A program made the translations under genes and the position numbers. Under the pieces are notes generated by a model that saw only the letters and a list, made by a program, of their open reading frames with translations, was not told the DNA's origin and did not search any database. Positions 35,854-44,941 of a DNA stretch of 44,941 nt are shown here, piece after piece. Source of the stretch: an uncultured Prevotellaceae bacterium (GTDB lineage Bacteria; Bacteroidota; Bacteroidia; Bacteroidales; Bacteroidaceae); contig CAMWKZ010000019.1 of NCBI GenBank assembly GCA_947174945.1, positions 1 through 44,941 of the forward strand, in the 5' to 3' direction. Within the stretch, counting starts at the first letter, position 1, and each line of letters begins with the position of its first letter.

Positions 35854-36525
35854 ATGAATAAGAAGGAACGCTACGCATATATTCTGGACTATTTCCGTCA
35901 GGAAATGCCTGAGGTACAGACTGAACTTGAGTTTGGCAGCGTGTTTCAGCTATTGGTGGCTGTCATCCTGAGCGCACAGTGTACGGACAAGCGTATCAAT
36001 CAAGTGACGCCAGAGCTTTTCCGCCACTATCCTGATGCGCAGACGATGGCTCAGGCAGAGGTTGACGACATATTGGAGTATATTCGTAGCGTTTCTTATC
36101 CCAACTCTAAGGCAGAGCATCTGGTGATGATGGCCCGTCAGTTGGTGGAACGGCATCATGGAGAAGTACCTGCCGACATGAACCAACTGCTTGACCTGTC
36201 TGGAGTTGGTCGTAAGACGGCCAACGTCATTCAGAGCGTAGCTTTCGGCAAGTCGACTATGGCTGTCGATACCCATGTCTTTCGCGTAAGCCATCGCCTC
36301 GGACTGGTACCAAAAAGTGCTGACACTCCCTATAAAGTAGAATGCCAGCTGGTAAAAAATATACCCGCGGAAGATATTCCACGGGCACATCATTGGTTGT
36401 TATTACACGGGCGTTACGTCTGCACCTCACGTCGTCCACATTGTGAACGTTGTGCGCTCAGCGGCGTTTGCCCTTCGGCTTCGCTCCCGTCATCCACCCG
36501 CGGTGGAAGCGATACTCAGCCTTGA
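35854..36525 (+). CDS. nth: Endonuclease III
   Basis: The 223-residue bifunctional DNA glycosylase/AP lyase for oxidised pyrimidines. HhH motif LSGVGRKTANVI with the catalytic Lys, catalytic Asp in VDTHVFRVSHRLGL, and the [4Fe-4S] loop C-x6-C-x2-C-x5-C (CTSRRPHCERCALSGVC). The tail of about 18 residues after the cluster is antisense to the end of the next, convergent gene. Confidence 0.97.
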   Translation: MNKKERYAYILDYFRQEMPEVQTELEFGSVFQLLVAVILSAQCTDKRINQVTPELFRHYPDAQTMAQAEVDDILEYIRSVSYPNSKAEHLVMMARQLVERHHGEVPADMNQLLDLSGVGRKTANVIQSVAFGKSTMAVDTHVFRVSHRLGLVPKSADTPYKVECQLVKNIPAEDIPRAHHWLLLHGRYVCTSRRPHCERCALSGVCPSASLPSSTRGGSDTQP

Positions 36526-36892
36526 TAATATCATATACTTTTGAAGCCGATACTTCCTGCATCATCTTCTTGTGATAGCACTTCTCTATCCGCTTCAGTT
36601 CTATATTCATTCTATCGTAGTCGTTAATGACCGCCATACATCCTGCATCATCTGCAGGCTTAGTCTTGGCCAGCTTATGCACTTTTCCATAGATAGCACG
36701 CTGTTTGGAGTGCATCTCGCGTATCAATGGGAAGACCTTAGCTGCCTCCTGCTGAGTAAGTCCTGCCTGCTGGGTGATAAATTCCTCCATGTCAGCCTCA
36801 AACTTCTCAGGCGAGAACTTCTTCTTGTCTTGTGCCTCCACTAACATTGCCGTTGTCAGCAGCAGAACCAATGTCAATATGTATTTCTTCAT
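36458..36892 (-). CDS. Small exported Spy/CpxP-like (LTxxQ-type) helical protein
   Basis: The start is ATG 36892 (MKKYILTLVLLLTTAMLVEAQ, a signal peptide); 144 residues. The mature part is highly charged and helical, with AGLTQQEAAKVFPLIREMHSKQRAIY, a pattern common in Bacteroidetes Spy-like proteins coded next to ECF sigma genes. Inferred role: periplasmic stress sensor or chaperone. It overlaps nth on the other strand by 68 bases. Last gene of the sigma operon. Confidence 0.75.
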   Translation of the reverse strand: MKKYILTLVLLLTTAMLVEAQDKKKFSPEKFEADMEEFITQQAGLTQQEAAKVFPLIREMHSKQRAIYGKVHKLAKTKPADDAGCMAVINDYDRMNIELKRIEKCYHKKMMQEVSASKVYDIIKAEYRFHRGWMTGAKPKGKRR

Positions 36893-36912
36893 ATCCATCA
36901 AGTCTTTCAATA

Positions 36913-37227
36913 CTATTCGTCCACCATACAGGCATAGATATCCATGTTATCGAGCATGGCATAGTCAGCCGCCTCTTCATAATAGTTGCTATCAGCCGTC
37001 ATCTCATCCGTTGACTGCTGGTGCATATAGTAAGTGACGCTCATCACAGCAACAGCAATGATGCAGGCCGCTGCATAGAGCCACGAATATAGCGTCTTCG
37101 TGCGAGCCTTGCGCTCAGGCAACTGGCTCATAACACTGGCTGTCAACTGGTTAAAGTAGCCTTCAGGCACCCTAAAGCCATCCTTCCGCCCTATGGTCTC
37201 TTCGAGATATTGTTCTTCCTGTATCAT
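36913..37227 (-). CDS. Single-TM anti-sigma-factor-like protein
   Basis: The 104-residue protein has a cytosolic N-terminus (with GFRVPEGYFNQLTASVMSQL), one membrane helix (LYSWLYAAACIIAVAVMSVTYY) and an acidic periplasmic tail. The position directly after an ECF sigma gene and the topology suggest an anti-sigma factor. No zinc-binding anti-sigma motif is visible. Confidence 0.7.
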   Translation of the reverse strand: MIQEEQYLEETIGRKDGFRVPEGYFNQLTASVMSQLPERKARTKTLYSWLYAAACIIAVAVMSVTYYMHQQSTDEMTADSNYYEEAADYAMLDNMDIYACMVDE

Positions 37228-37276
37228 TCTGTTCTATTTGTTCTTTATGTTTTTGACGTTTCCACCCACTAAAGGT

Positions 37277-37798
37277 TTAATCGCGCCGCTTGAAAAAGTC
37301 TGATATCTTCTTCACGGCAATATGGTAAGAGGCTTTCAAAGACCCTTCGGAAGTATTCAGCAACTGGCTCATCTCGCTATACTTCATCTCATCAAAGTAG
37401 CGTAGCGTGAACACCTTGCGCTGCACGTCAGGCAAGCGAGCAATCGCTTCATGCAACATTGCTTCCGTCTCCGTGCCGTCAAAATACTCATCGGCAAGCA
37501 ACTGATTGGAAATCAAGCCATCAGCATCGTCCATGCTCAATGTCTGCAATTTCTTGCGACGCACGAAATCAAGACTTTCGTTCAAGGCAATGCGATAAAG
37601 CCACGTTGATATTTTCGCCTCTTCGTGAAACGTGTCCAATCGGGTCCACGCTTTCAGGAAGACATTCTGCACCACATCGTTAGCATCCTCATGCAGCAAC
37701 ACTATACGACGCACATGCCAATACAGTTGCTCACCGTATTCTTCTACCAGCCGTTCAAACGCCTTTCGTTGCGTTTTCGGGTCTTTCAGTTGTGTCAT
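37277..37798 (-). CDS. ECF-type RNA polymerase sigma factor
   Basis: The start is ATG 37798 (MTQLKDPKTQRKAFERLVEEY); 173 residues. Region 2 contains DANDVVQNVFLKAWTRLDTFHEEAKISTWLYRIALN, and region 4 contains LPDVQRKVFTLRYFDEMKYSEMSQLLNTSEGSLK. The gap after the upstream small gene is 5 bases. Probable partner of the following single-TM protein. Confidence 0.93.
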   Translation of the reverse strand: MTQLKDPKTQRKAFERLVEEYGEQLYWHVRRIVLLHEDANDVVQNVFLKAWTRLDTFHEEAKISTWLYRIALNESLDFVRRKKLQTLSMDDADGLISNQLLADEYFDGTETEAMLHEAIARLPDVQRKVFTLRYFDEMKYSEMSQLLNTSEGSLKASYHIAVKKISDFFKRRD

Positions 37799-37803
37799 GG
37801 ATA

Positions 37804-38118
37804 TTAACGCAGGGATACTTTTCTCACTACCTTTCCAACCTTCAGAAGATAGCACCCCTTGGGGATATTCAGCTCAATACGCTGTGCCGGTGACTCAATC
37901 TTCACCGTCAGTACACGGCGTCCCGTCAGTGAAATGACCTCCAACGTTTCACCCTGAGCACCGCTCACTGTCACCGTTTGTCCGCTGACAGCTATCGTTA
38001 TCTCCTCGCTTATGTCCTGCTGCATAGCCTCCATAGGCATATCAGCTGCTTTCAGCGTAGTTGCTGGGAGCAGGGACAGCGTAGTCGCAAAAACGAAGCT
38101 AAGTAAACGTTTTGTCAT
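37804..38118 (-). CDS. Small secreted protein made almost only of a T9SS-tail-like domain
   Basis: The 104-residue protein has a signal peptide (MTKRLLSFVFATTLSLLPATTLKA), a short linker and a C-terminal beta domain resembling a Por-secretion type A sorting tail (LEVISLTGRRVLTVKI, then IPKGCYLLKVGKVVRKVSL). There is no cargo domain in front. It is the first gene of the ECF sigma operon. Inferred role: a secreted product or envelope signal tied to the sigma factor. Confidence 0.65.
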   Translation of the reverse strand: MTKRLLSFVFATTLSLLPATTLKAADMPMEAMQQDISEEITIAVSGQTVTVSGAQGETLEVISLTGRRVLTVKIESPAQRIELNIPKGCYLLKVGKVVRKVSLR

Positions 38119-38141
38119 ATACAGATTGATATTATTCGATG

Positions 38142-38173
38142 CAAATATACGAAGAATGTTTCACTCTGCCAAA
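38142..38173 (-). promoter_or_regulatory. Full Bacteroidales promoter for the ECF sigma operon
   Basis: The minus strand has TTTG (38173-38170), exactly 20 bases, then TATATTTG (38149-38142). This fits the -33/-7 consensus TTTG-N19-21-TAnnTTTG. Leader is about 20 bases. Confidence 0.7.
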
Positions 38174-38195
38174 TTTTTCAAGGGAAAAATGCGTC

Positions 38196-39110
38196 TTATA
38201 CATCAAATACAGCCATTTCGTCGGTCAGGCGGCTATTAGGGAACACCGCTTGCGCCTCACGCAGCAATACCCTTTCGTCTTCATAGCGCGACGAATAATG
38301 ACCCAGCAGCAACTGCCCCACCCCTGCGTCACGGGCCACCATAGCGGCCTCACGGGCAGTCGAGTGGTTATACTTCTCAGCCTTCTGGTGGTTGTCCTCG
38401 CCATAGGTGCTTTCATGATAAAGAGTGGTTACACCCTTCAACCGCTCATGCAGAGTGGGTATATAACGGGTATCGCTACAATAGGCGTATGCCCTTGGCG
38501 GTTCAGCGGGCATAGTCAGCCGACTGTTAGGTACCACTTCGCCCTCATCCGTCGTCCAGTCGCTCCCCGCCTTAATGTTGCCAAACTGACTGACGGGAAT
38601 ACCGTAAAAGTCAGCAACATCACGACGGATATGAGCCATCGTAGGCTTCTCACGGAACAGATAGCCACAACACTTGACACGATGCTCCAGCGGTAGCGTC
38701 TCGACGGTCAGCGAGCGGTCTTCGTAAACCACCTGCTGGCGCGTTGTGTCCACCTCACAGAACTCCACCTCATAGTCAAGGTCCCTGCAAAACAAGTCCA
38801 TCTGCCTACGTGTCATCTCTATCAGTTCCACTGGTGCATAGACTGTCAGCCGTGCCGTGCGCCCCAATAGTCCAAAGGTGCTCAGCATACCAATCAGCCC
38901 AAAGCAATGGTCGCCATGCACATGAGATATAAACACAGCACTGATTTTCGTAAACCTCAGCCGTGAGCGCCGCAACTGTATCTGCGTGCCCTCGCCACAG
39001 TCAAGCAGAAAGAGTTTTCCCCTCACCTCTACAACTTGAGCCGAAGGGAAATGCTTTAACGTAGGCAGCGCACTGCCACATCCTAATATATGGACTTTAA
39101 ACGGTTCCAT
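38196..39110 (-). CDS. rnz: Ribonuclease Z
   Basis: The 304-residue tRNA 3' endonuclease of the metallo-beta-lactamase fold. Zinc motif HVHGDH, N-terminal LGCGSALPTLKHFPSAQVV, YCSDTRY and HESTYGEDNHQKAEKYNHSTAREAA near the C-terminus are present. Normal length for the short form. Last gene of the mazG operon, 3 bases after the lipoprotein gene. Confidence 0.96.
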   Translation of the reverse strand: MEPFKVHILGCGSALPTLKHFPSAQVVEVRGKLFLLDCGEGTQIQLRRSRLRFTKISAVFISHVHGDHCFGLIGMLSTFGLLGRTARLTVYAPVELIEMTRRQMDLFCRDLDYEVEFCEVDTTRQQVVYEDRSLTVETLPLEHRVKCCGYLFREKPTMAHIRRDVADFYGIPVSQFGNIKAGSDWTTDEGEVVPNSRLTMPAEPPRAYAYCSDTRYIPTLHERLKGVTTLYHESTYGEDNHQKAEKYNHSTAREAAMVARDAGVGQLLLGHYSSRYEDERVLLREAQAVFPNSRLTDEMAVFDV

Positions 39111-39113
39111 TCA

Positions 39114-39800
39114 CTACATCTGGAAATCGTCAAGCGAAGCCTCTTCCAGCACCACGTCCTTTCCGTACCCTTCATGAGCCTTCTGGCGACTATACTCAAA
39201 GAGTTCCTCTGTATATTCCGTATCCTTTGCGTTCCTAACGCTCTTGTATATCAGCGTGTCAGGGCCCAGCTTCACGATGTCGTAGGTGTACAGCTCATCC
39301 TCGCCACTGCCTCCGTCGCGCACCAACATGATTTCCAGCTGGCCGCGCACCAGTCGCCACGTCTTATACATAATAGTCGACTGCTCAATGCTCTCAGCAA
39401 TGCCGCCTTCCTTAATGGCAATACCCACCTCGTCGCTACCGTCAATGGGGTTTGGCATCACCCAGTTGCCCAGCAGCGTCGTCTGGTTGATGACGGACAC
39501 AGCCTCTTTCATATCCTTCGTCGGCACCACCGCCATGCGGTCGCCCACCTGCAAGCCACCCAGCACACGGTTGTTTTCCTGTGCCTGCGACAAGTCCAGC
39601 TCCAGCGTGTCGCCCGTATCAGTAAACAGCTGCAACGTGTTCATTGCCGTTGCCTCGCCACACACACCATAAAGCGTGGGGTCAGCGTTAGCCACTTCGG
39701 CAGAGTCGCCGTTGTCAAAAGGCACCTGCTGTGTCTTGTTTCCGCAACTGGCCAGCATCCATACAGCCATTGCGACCATGATTACACTTAGTTTTCTCAT
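39114..39800 (-). CDS. Uncharacterised lipoprotein
   Basis: The 228-residue protein has a lipoprotein signal (MRKLSVIMVAMAVWMLASC). The mature region is beta-rich by appearance with two similar-sized halves (LQLFTDTGDTLELDLS..., LGNWVMPNPIDGSDEVGIAIKEGG). The LxGxW start of the second half recalls lipocalin-like domains; this is only a resemblance. It lies between mazG and rnz in a tight operon. Confidence 0.75.
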   Translation of the reverse strand: MRKLSVIMVAMAVWMLASCGNKTQQVPFDNGDSAEVANADPTLYGVCGEATAMNTLQLFTDTGDTLELDLSQAQENNRVLGGLQVGDRMAVVPTKDMKEAVSVINQTTLLGNWVMPNPIDGSDEVGIAIKEGGIAESIEQSTIMYKTWRLVRGQLEIMLVRDGGSGEDELYTYDIVKLGPDTLIYKSVRNAKDTEYTEELFEYSRQKAHEGYGKDVVLEEASLDDFQM

Positions 39801-39814
39801 ATCGTTCCTCCTCG

Positions 39815-40618
39815 TTAATGATTATCTTTCAGGTTCTTCTTCGCTTCGTCCCAGAGTGCATCCATCTCTTCCAAAGTCATCTCCGTCATGGGCTTCTGCA
39901 ACTCACGGCTACGCTGCTCAATGTAGTTAAAACGGCGGGTGAACTTCTGGTTCGTCATCTCCAGCGCATTGTCGGGATTCAGCTTATACACCCGCGCCGC
40001 ATTGATGACTGAGAACAAGAAGTCGCCCAGCTCCTGCTCTGATGCCTGCTTGTCGTCGCGAGCCAGTTCAGCCTCCAGCTCGTCCAGCTCCTCGCGCACC
40101 TTTGCCCAAACATCTTCGCGCTTTTCCCAGTCAAAGCCCACATGGCTCGCCTTGTCCTGAATGCGGTATGCCTTGATGAGCGACGGCAATGCAGTAGGAA
40201 CGCCCGACAGCACCGTCTTGTTGCCGTCTTTCTCTCGTTGCTTCAACTGTTCCCAGTTGTCCAGCACCTGCTCCTCGGTGTCAGCCTTCTGCGTGCCATA
40301 GATGTGCGGATGACGATATATCAGCTTATCGGTCAGGAAAGTGCAGACATCAGCCACGTCAAACTTCCCCTTCTCCTCGCCTATCTTGGCATAGAACGCC
40401 ACGTGCAGCAGCACGTCGCCCAGTTCCTTCATCACCTCATGGTCGTCACCCTTGAGCAGGGCATCGCACAGCTCATAGGTTTCCTCTATGGTGTTCGGCC
40501 TCAGGCTCTCGTTGGTCTGCTTGCGGTCCCAAGGACATTTCACCCTTAGTTCGTCCAGCACGTCCAGCATCCGCCCGAAGGCCGCCATTTTCTCTTCTCT
40601 TGTATGTCTTTGTTCCAT
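39815..40618 (-). CDS. mazG: Nucleoside triphosphate pyrophosphohydrolase
   Basis: The start is ATG 40618 (MEQRHTREEKMAAFGRMLDVL), just after a strong promoter; 267 residues. Two MazG repeats are visible: LRVKCPWDRKQTNESLRPNTIEETYELCDAL with EExxE-type residues and KELGDVLLHVAF, then VREELDELEAEL and EQELGDFLFSVIN. It hydrolyses NTPs to NMP and pyrophosphate, clearing abnormal nucleotides; in E. coli MazG also lowers ppGpp. Confidence 0.95.
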   Translation of the reverse strand: MEQRHTREEKMAAFGRMLDVLDELRVKCPWDRKQTNESLRPNTIEETYELCDALLKGDDHEVMKELGDVLLHVAFYAKIGEEKGKFDVADVCTFLTDKLIYRHPHIYGTQKADTEEQVLDNWEQLKQREKDGNKTVLSGVPTALPSLIKAYRIQDKASHVGFDWEKREDVWAKVREELDELEAELARDDKQASEQELGDFLFSVINAARVYKLNPDNALEMTNQKFTRRFNYIEQRSRELQKPMTEMTLEEMDALWDEAKKNLKDNH

Positions 40619-40627
40619 AATCTTCGG

Positions 40628-40658
40628 CAAAGGTACAAAATTCCAACCGCCCGTGCAA
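40628..40658 (-). promoter_or_regulatory. Full Bacteroidales promoter for mazG, nearly leaderless
   Basis: The minus strand has TTG (40658-40656), 20 bases, then TACCTTTG (40635-40628). The ATG at 40618 begins 10 bases after the box, so the mRNA leader should be only about 3-6 bases. Confidence 0.65.
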
Positions 40659-40688
40659 GGATTTAGCACTGAAAATGCACCGCAGCGA

Positions 40689-43025
40689 CTATGGGATGTT
40701 TGGCGTGTCCCACGTCGTCGTCTTGGTACAGGCCACGGCAATGCTCTGGTTGCCCACCTTCAGCACAAAGTCGCCCTCCTCCAGTGTCCAGCGGCCGTCA
40801 GCACCGACAAAGGCCAGGCTCTTGGCGGGCAGACGGAACGTAACGGTCTGCTGCTCACCGGGCTGCAAGGCAATCTTCGTGAAGTCACGCAGCCGCTTGT
40901 TGTCAGGAACCACAGAAGCCACAAGGTCGCTGGAATAAAGCAACACGGCTTCCTTACCCGCACGGTTGCCCGTGTTCTTCACATCAACGCTGACAGTCAG
41001 CACATCGTCGGCAGTGAACTGCGACTGGTCAACACGCAAGTTGGCGTATTCGTAGGTCGTATAGCTCAGTCCGTAGCCGAAGGGCCACTGCAAGCTGACC
41101 TTTGCATCATAGTTGTAGGCACCCGCCATCGTGCCCACCTCCTCGCTCACCTTATAGTCGTAGGTGTTCAGCGAGTTGATTTCACGCGGATAGGTATAAG
41201 GCATCTTGGCAGAGAAATTGGCCTCGCCACTGAGCAGGTTGACCAGTGCATCGGCACCGTAGTTGCCCGGCAACAGGATGTTGACCACCGCCTTGGCCAG
41301 TGGTTCAATGTCGGCGATAAGGCGGGGACGGCCCTCGTTGAGCACAAGGATGATGGGCTTGCCCGTCTTGGCCAGTTCCTTCACCAGCTGGCGCTGGTTG
41401 TCGGAGAGCCACAGGTCAGTGAGGTTGCCCGGTGTCTCGGTGTAAGAGTTCTCACCGATGCAGGCAATGATGACGTCAGCCTGCGCAGCCGCACTGACGG
41501 CACGGTCTATCTGCGGCTGGTTCTCCTCGTAATAGGCTCCGCTTTCCTTATAGGTTACCCCCTGCTCCAGTATGATGTTCTCCTTACCATACTTATTACA
41601 CAGTGCCTCATAGATGGTGTTATACTTCTCGGCCAAGTCCTCAGCCTTTGAGCCTTGCCACGTATACGACCAGCCACCGTTCAGGCATCGCATCTGGTTG
41701 GCATTGGGGCCGGTGAGCAGGACTTTGAGCTTTGAGAAGTCCATCGGCAACAGATTGCCCTCGTTCTTCAGCAACACCTCGCTCTCCTCAGCGGCACGAA
41801 GTGCCTTCTGGGCAAACTCGGCGGAACCGAACTTCTCATATCCCTTGCCACCCGTGTTGGGCTGGTCAAACAGACCGAGGCGATACTTTACACGCAGGAT
41901 GCGGCGCACGGCATCGTCGATGCGGGTCATCGACACCTTGCCCTCCTGCACCAGTTCCTTCAGCAGGATGCAGAAGTCCACGCTATAGGGGTCCATCGAC
42001 ATATCGATACCCGCATTGACGGCCAGACGCACAGCGTCTTTCTTGTCCTTCGCCACGCGCTCGCGCTGGAACAGGTTGTTGATGTCAGCCCAGTCGGTGA
42101 CCAGCATACCGTCCCACTGCAAGTCCTCCTTGAGCCACTTGGTCAGATACTCGTAGCTGGCATGAACGGGCACGCCGTTGACGCTGCCCGAGTTGACCAT
42201 CATGGTCAGCGTGCCAGCCAGCGCAGCCTGACGGAACGGCTCGAAATACTTCTCGCGCAGCAGCTGCGGCGACAGGTAGGCCGGAGTGCGGTCCTTACCC
42301 GTCCAAGGGGCACCGTAGGCAAAGTAGTGCTTCGTGCAGGTGCCCACATTGTAGCGGCCCAGATGGTTGGGGTCGTCGCCCTGATAGCCCTTGACCTCGG
42401 CCACCACCATTTTCGAGTTCACCACCGCATCCTCGCCGAAGCTCTCGTAGATGCGTGGCCAGCGGGCATCGCGCCCTAAGTCGACCACGGGGTTGTAGAC
42501 CCACGGGCAGTTGGCAGCCCTGCTCTCGTATGCCGTCACCTCAGCCATGTCGCGAGCCAGCTCCGTATTGAACGAGGCTCCGAGGTTGATGGGCTGCGGA
42601 AACAGCGTGCCACCCTGCGTATAGGTGACACCGTGGTTATGGTCAAGTCCGTAGATGTCGGGGATGCCGATGTACTTGAGCGACTTCTTCTGTATCAGCT
42701 GAATCCAGTACTGCCACTGGCCGACGGTGGCGGCACGGGTGGCGGGGGCGTTCAGGATGGAGCCTACCTTCCACTTCGAGATGATGGTGTCGAGCATCGC
42801 CTCGTTCAGTTGCCATGCCCGATTGGCATCATACGTTCCCATGATGTCAAAGTTCAGCTCCAGCATCTGACCGATTTTCTCGTCCAGCGTCATTCGCTTG
42901 AGCGTCTTCTCCACCTTTGCCTCTAACTTCTCGTCGCGAGGGATGGCAGGCTTCTTGTCACTTTGAGCCTGTGCGCCAACGGCCACCGACCATAGCGCGA
43001 TGAATGTCAACAACTTGCACTTCAT
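40689..43025 (-). CDS. bglX: Secreted beta-glucosidase, glycoside hydrolase family 3 (BglX type)
   Basis: The 778-residue precursor has a signal peptide ending in GAQAQ. It has the GH3 N-terminal barrel with [26 protein letters not shown] and the nucleophile Asp in [11 protein letters not shown]. The GH3 C domain ([11 protein letters not shown]..., [14 protein letters not shown]) follows, then a fibronectin III-like domain (about 660-770). It cleaves terminal beta-glucosyl residues; exact linkage unknown. It starts 13 bases after the GH97 stop, so the two are co-transcribed. Confidence 0.94.
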   Translation of the reverse strand: MKCKLLTFIALWSVAVGAQAQSDKKPAIPRDEKLEAKVEKTLKRMTLDEKIGQMLELNFDIMGTYDANRAWQLNEAMLDTIISKWKVGSILNAPATRAATVGQWQYWIQLIQKKSLKYIGIPDIYGLDHNHGVTYTQGGTLFPQPINLGASFNTELARDMAEVTAYESRAANCPWVYNPVVDLGRDARWPRIYESFGEDAVVNSKMVVAEVKGYQGDDPNHLGRYNVGTCTKHYFAYGAPWTGKDRTPAYLSPQLLREKYFEPFRQAALAGTLTMMVNSGSVNGVPVHASYEYLTKWLKEDLQWDGMLVTDWADINNLFQRERVAKDKKDAVRLAVNAGIDMSMDPYSVDFCILLKELVQEGKVSMTRIDDAVRRILRVKYRLGLFDQPNTGGKGYEKFGSAEFAQKALRAAEESEVLLKNEGNLLPMDFSKLKVLLTGPNANQMRCLNGGWSYTWQGSKAEDLAEKYNTIYEALCNKYGKENIILEQGVTYKESGAYYEENQPQIDRAVSAAAQADVIIACIGENSYTETPGNLTDLWLSDNQRQLVKELAKTGKPIILVLNEGRPRLIADIEPLAKAVVNILLPGNYGADALVNLLSGEANFSAKMPYTYPREINSLNTYDYKVSEEVGTMAGAYNYDAKVSLQWPFGYGLSYTTYEYANLRVDQSQFTADDVLTVSVDVKNTGNRAGKEAVLLYSSDLVASVVPDNKRLRDFTKIALQPGEQQTVTFRLPAKSLAFVGADGRWTLEEGDFVLKVGNQSIAVACTKTTTWDTPNIP

Positions 43026-43038
43026 ATTCTTTATCGTT

Positions 43039-44941
43039 TTAATGGTTCATGTCCAGTATCATTCCGCCGTTGGGCTGCATCGTCACCTTGGCCTGCCCGC
43101 GCTTGTCTACCTTCAGCTGGCGCAGCTGGGCATAGCCGTCCTTGCCGTCGGTGTAGTAGCTGACCGTCTGGCCTGCCAGCATGGGCAGACTGAGCGTCAG
43201 CCGCTTGGCCTCTGGCTCTGCATTCAGTCCGGCCACCAGCCAGCGGTCGCCATGCCGACGGGCCAGCACCACGTAGCGACCGGGATAGCCGTCGATGTAG
43301 CGCGTCTCGTCCCACGTGGTGGGCAGCGAGCGCAGGAAGTCCAGCTCGACGGCGGGCAGTTCGGCAAGGTTGTTGGGCTGCATGGCCACGCACTGGACGG
43401 CAGACTGGAGGGTGACGCCCGATGCCATTTCAAACACGTCGGTCGTCTTGCGCGAATGGCGGCTCTTGTTGTCGCGGCTCAGGTATCGGTTCATGATGAC
43501 CCCACCCCAGTCCATCGCTGCCGTAGCGTTGCGGCAGAAGGGGTGCAGCGTCAGGTCGAAGGGCTCGCGCTGGGCTGCGTCCTCGGCAAAGTAGACGTTC
43601 TCTGAAGCCAGCACAGCCTCGGATGCCACGTAGTTGGGGTACATACGCTCCCAGCCTCGGGGCAGTGTGCAGCCGTGGAAGATGACCTGCAGGCCGTAGC
43701 GGTTGGCATCGTAGAGGATGTCCTCGTAGAGTTGCATCACGGGCTGCTTGTCGCCGCCGAAGAAGTCGACCTTGATGCCCTTCACCCCGATGCTGCGCAG
43801 CCATGCCATTTCGCGGTCGCGGGCCATGCCCGTGTTCATGCACTGGCGGGGTGTCTGCGGGGCATCGTTGGCATAGCCGTTGGAGTTGTACCACAGGAGC
43901 AGGCTGACGCCCTTCTGCTGGGCATAGCGCGACAGCTCGGCTATGCGGTCGCGCCCGATGCGCTCGTCCCACCAGTTGTCAACCAGACAGTACTCGAAGC
44001 CCATCTGGGCTGCCAAGTCGATGAACTGCACTTGGTCGGCATAGTTGATGCTCTGGTCTTGCCAGATGAGCCACGACCACGTGTAGCGGCCCGGCTGATA
44101 GTCCTGCGACGGCTCGTAGAGGGGCTCTACTACGTCATACGACACGGTGGTCTCGACGATGGGGGCCAGCGTGTTGCCCACGGTGATGGTGCGCCACGGG
44201 GTGGAGCCGGGCAGCGTGATGCCTGCACCCGTGGTGCCTACGCCATTCAGCTCGCCCGCCATTGGGAAGGCGACGGTGTAGCCTGCCTGTGCGTCGTAGT
44301 CGCTCAGATGGCTGCCCACGTAGCTGCCGTTGACACCCGTCTCGGAGAGCAGCACCCAGCCGTCGTGCCCTACATGGAACAGGGCCGGGAAGACGTAGCC
44401 CTCGCCAAACTGCGAGCGGGCCGTCATGGGGGCGTCAGCCGAGTAGACCTCCTCGTAGCTGGGCTTCGTGCGCTCCCATCCCACCATCGACTTGCTCTGC
44501 GGCGACAGGAAGGTGGTCGTGCCGTCGGGCAGTCGGTAGGAAGTGGCCTCTGCCGTCACGACGGCGCACTTGGGATTGTCTTTCTGCTGTCTGTGCAGCG
44601 TATAGCGGAAGGCCACGTCATGGTTGGCCACCCAGAAGGTCACGTCCATGCGGTGCCCCTGCGCATTGGCCAGCGACACCACCAGCTGGCGAGCCTCGGC
44701 ATCGGCGTGCGCTGCCTTGGTGCGTGTCATGTCGTAGTGACGCTCCACGCGGTCTTCCTTCGCGCCCTTCAGCGTCAGCCCCTGCGAGTAGTCGCCCACG
44801 CTGGTCAGCAGTCCCAGCCGTGAGGGCAACAGGAGCTGCCGTCCGTCGTAGGCCACGCTGTAAGTGGCGCAGCCCTGTTCAACACTAACCGTCAGTGACA
44901 GCCGTCCGTCGGGCGACAGCACCTGTCGGCTGTCGGCCATA
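43039..44941 (-). CDS. Glycoside hydrolase family 97, retaining type, N-terminus cut by window edge
   Basis: 633 residues are present; the frame is open at the window end and the signal peptide must lie outside, so the Met at 44940 is probably internal. The N-terminal beta-sandwich ([18 protein letters not shown]) is followed by the barrel and a C-terminal beta domain. The motif [11 protein letters not shown] places an Asp where retaining GH97 alpha-galactosidases carry the nucleophile; inverting SusB-type enzymes use Glu pairs instead. Predicted alpha-galactosidase or related enzyme, coupled with the GH3 gene downstream. Confidence 0.88.
   Translation of the reverse strand, partial: MADSRQVLSPDGRLSLTVSVEQGCATYSVAYDGRQLLLPSRLGLLTSVGDYSQGLTLKGAKEDRVERHYDMTRTKAAHADAEARQLVVSLANAQGHRMDVTFWVANHDVAFRYTLHRQQKDNPKCAVVTAEATSYRLPDGTTTFLSPQSKSMVGWERTKPSYEEVYSADAPMTARSQFGEGYVFPALFHVGHDGWVLLSETGVNGSYVGSHLSDYDAQAGYTVAFPMAGELNGVGTTGAGITLPGSTPWRTITVGNTLAPIVETTVSYDVVEPLYEPSQDYQPGRYTWSWLIWQDQSINYADQVQFIDLAAQMGFEYCLVDNWWDERIGRDRIAELSRYAQQKGVSLLLWYNSNGYANDAPQTPRQCMNTGMARDREMAWLRSIGVKGIKVDFFGGDKQPVMQLYEDILYDANRYGLQVIFHGCTLPRGWERMYPNYVASEAVLASENVYFAEDAAQREPFDLTLHPFCRNATAAMDWGGVIMNRYLSRDNKSRHSRKTTDVFEMASGVTLQSAVQCVAMQPNNLAELPAVELDFLRSLPTTWDETRYIDGYPGRYVVLARRHGDRWLVAGLNAEPEAKRLTLSLPMLAGQTVSYYTDGKDGYAQLRQLKVDKRGQAKVTMQPNGGMILDMNH

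Noticed and set aside
40689..44941. GH97-GH3 pair as a full polysaccharide utilisation locus
   Set aside because: No SusC/SusD pair or regulator is visible in the window; the locus could continue beyond the edge but cannot be claimed.

Overview
The window reads as a chromosomal segment of a Bacteroidales bacterium, most likely Prevotella/Segatella-like. Evidence: the split-order ATP synthase operon (atpD-atpC-small membrane protein-atpB-atpE-atpF-atpH-atpA-atpG), repeated -7 boxes of the Bacteroidales type TAnnTTTG, many lipoproteins with an (L)(T/A)(G/A)C lipobox, a BspA-like repeat protein, a T9SS-tail-like secreted protein, and secreted GH31/GH97/GH3 enzymes. No tRNA, rRNA, CRISPR array or insertion sequence was recognised.

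Layout. 1-943 (-): 5' part of a BspA-like surface lipoprotein whose signal peptide is broken by a 9-G tract. 1.2-7.4 kb: an accessory island with a triple-AAA+ ATPase (+) facing a three-gene operon (-) that encodes a stand-alone RyR-domain protein, a two-TM CASTOR/POLLUX-like channel with two nucleotide-binding RCK-type domains and a C-terminal RyR domain, and a membrane protein with an SH3b domain and a C-terminal PARP-type ADP-ribosyltransferase domain (H-Y-E triad visible). 7.4-9.4 kb: divergent GrpB-family and RelA/SpoT-synthetase-domain genes. 9.4-15.1 kb (-): GH31 enzyme, a 44-bp tandem repeat, a WecB-like protein lacking key catalytic residues, a beta-helix lipoprotein, and reverse rubrerythrin. 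15.1-22.3 kb (-): ATP synthase operon. 22.3-28.1 kb (-): six-gene housekeeping operon (SPOR lipoprotein, ruvX, def, TPR protein, nhaD, pfkA) closed by a clear intrinsic terminator. 28.3-29.2 kb (+): ytxH, holin-X-like and a small companion gene. 29.2-32.0 kb (-): a second copy of the 44-bp repeat, then a metallo-beta-lactamase-fold enzyme, murB and a lipoprotein. 32.1-36.5 kb (+): pheS, thiE-like, prs, tlpA-like, nth. 36.5-38.1 kb (-): ECF sigma factor operon. 38.2-40.6 kb (-): mazG, lipoprotein, rnz. 40.7-44.9 kb (-): GH97 (cut by the window edge) and GH3 beta-glucosidase.

How the genes work together. Most of the window is core metabolism and envelope upkeep. The part that looks undescribed is 1.2-7.4 kb: a predicted cation channel fused to a RyR domain, a free RyR domain protein, a membrane-anchored PARP-like ADP-ribosyltransferase and a multi-AAA+ ATPase. 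The arrangement resembles a sensor, ATPase and membrane/NAD-effector conflict (immunity-type) system. That function is inference from domain content and gene layout. The neighbouring alarmone-synthetase-like gene may or may not belong to it.
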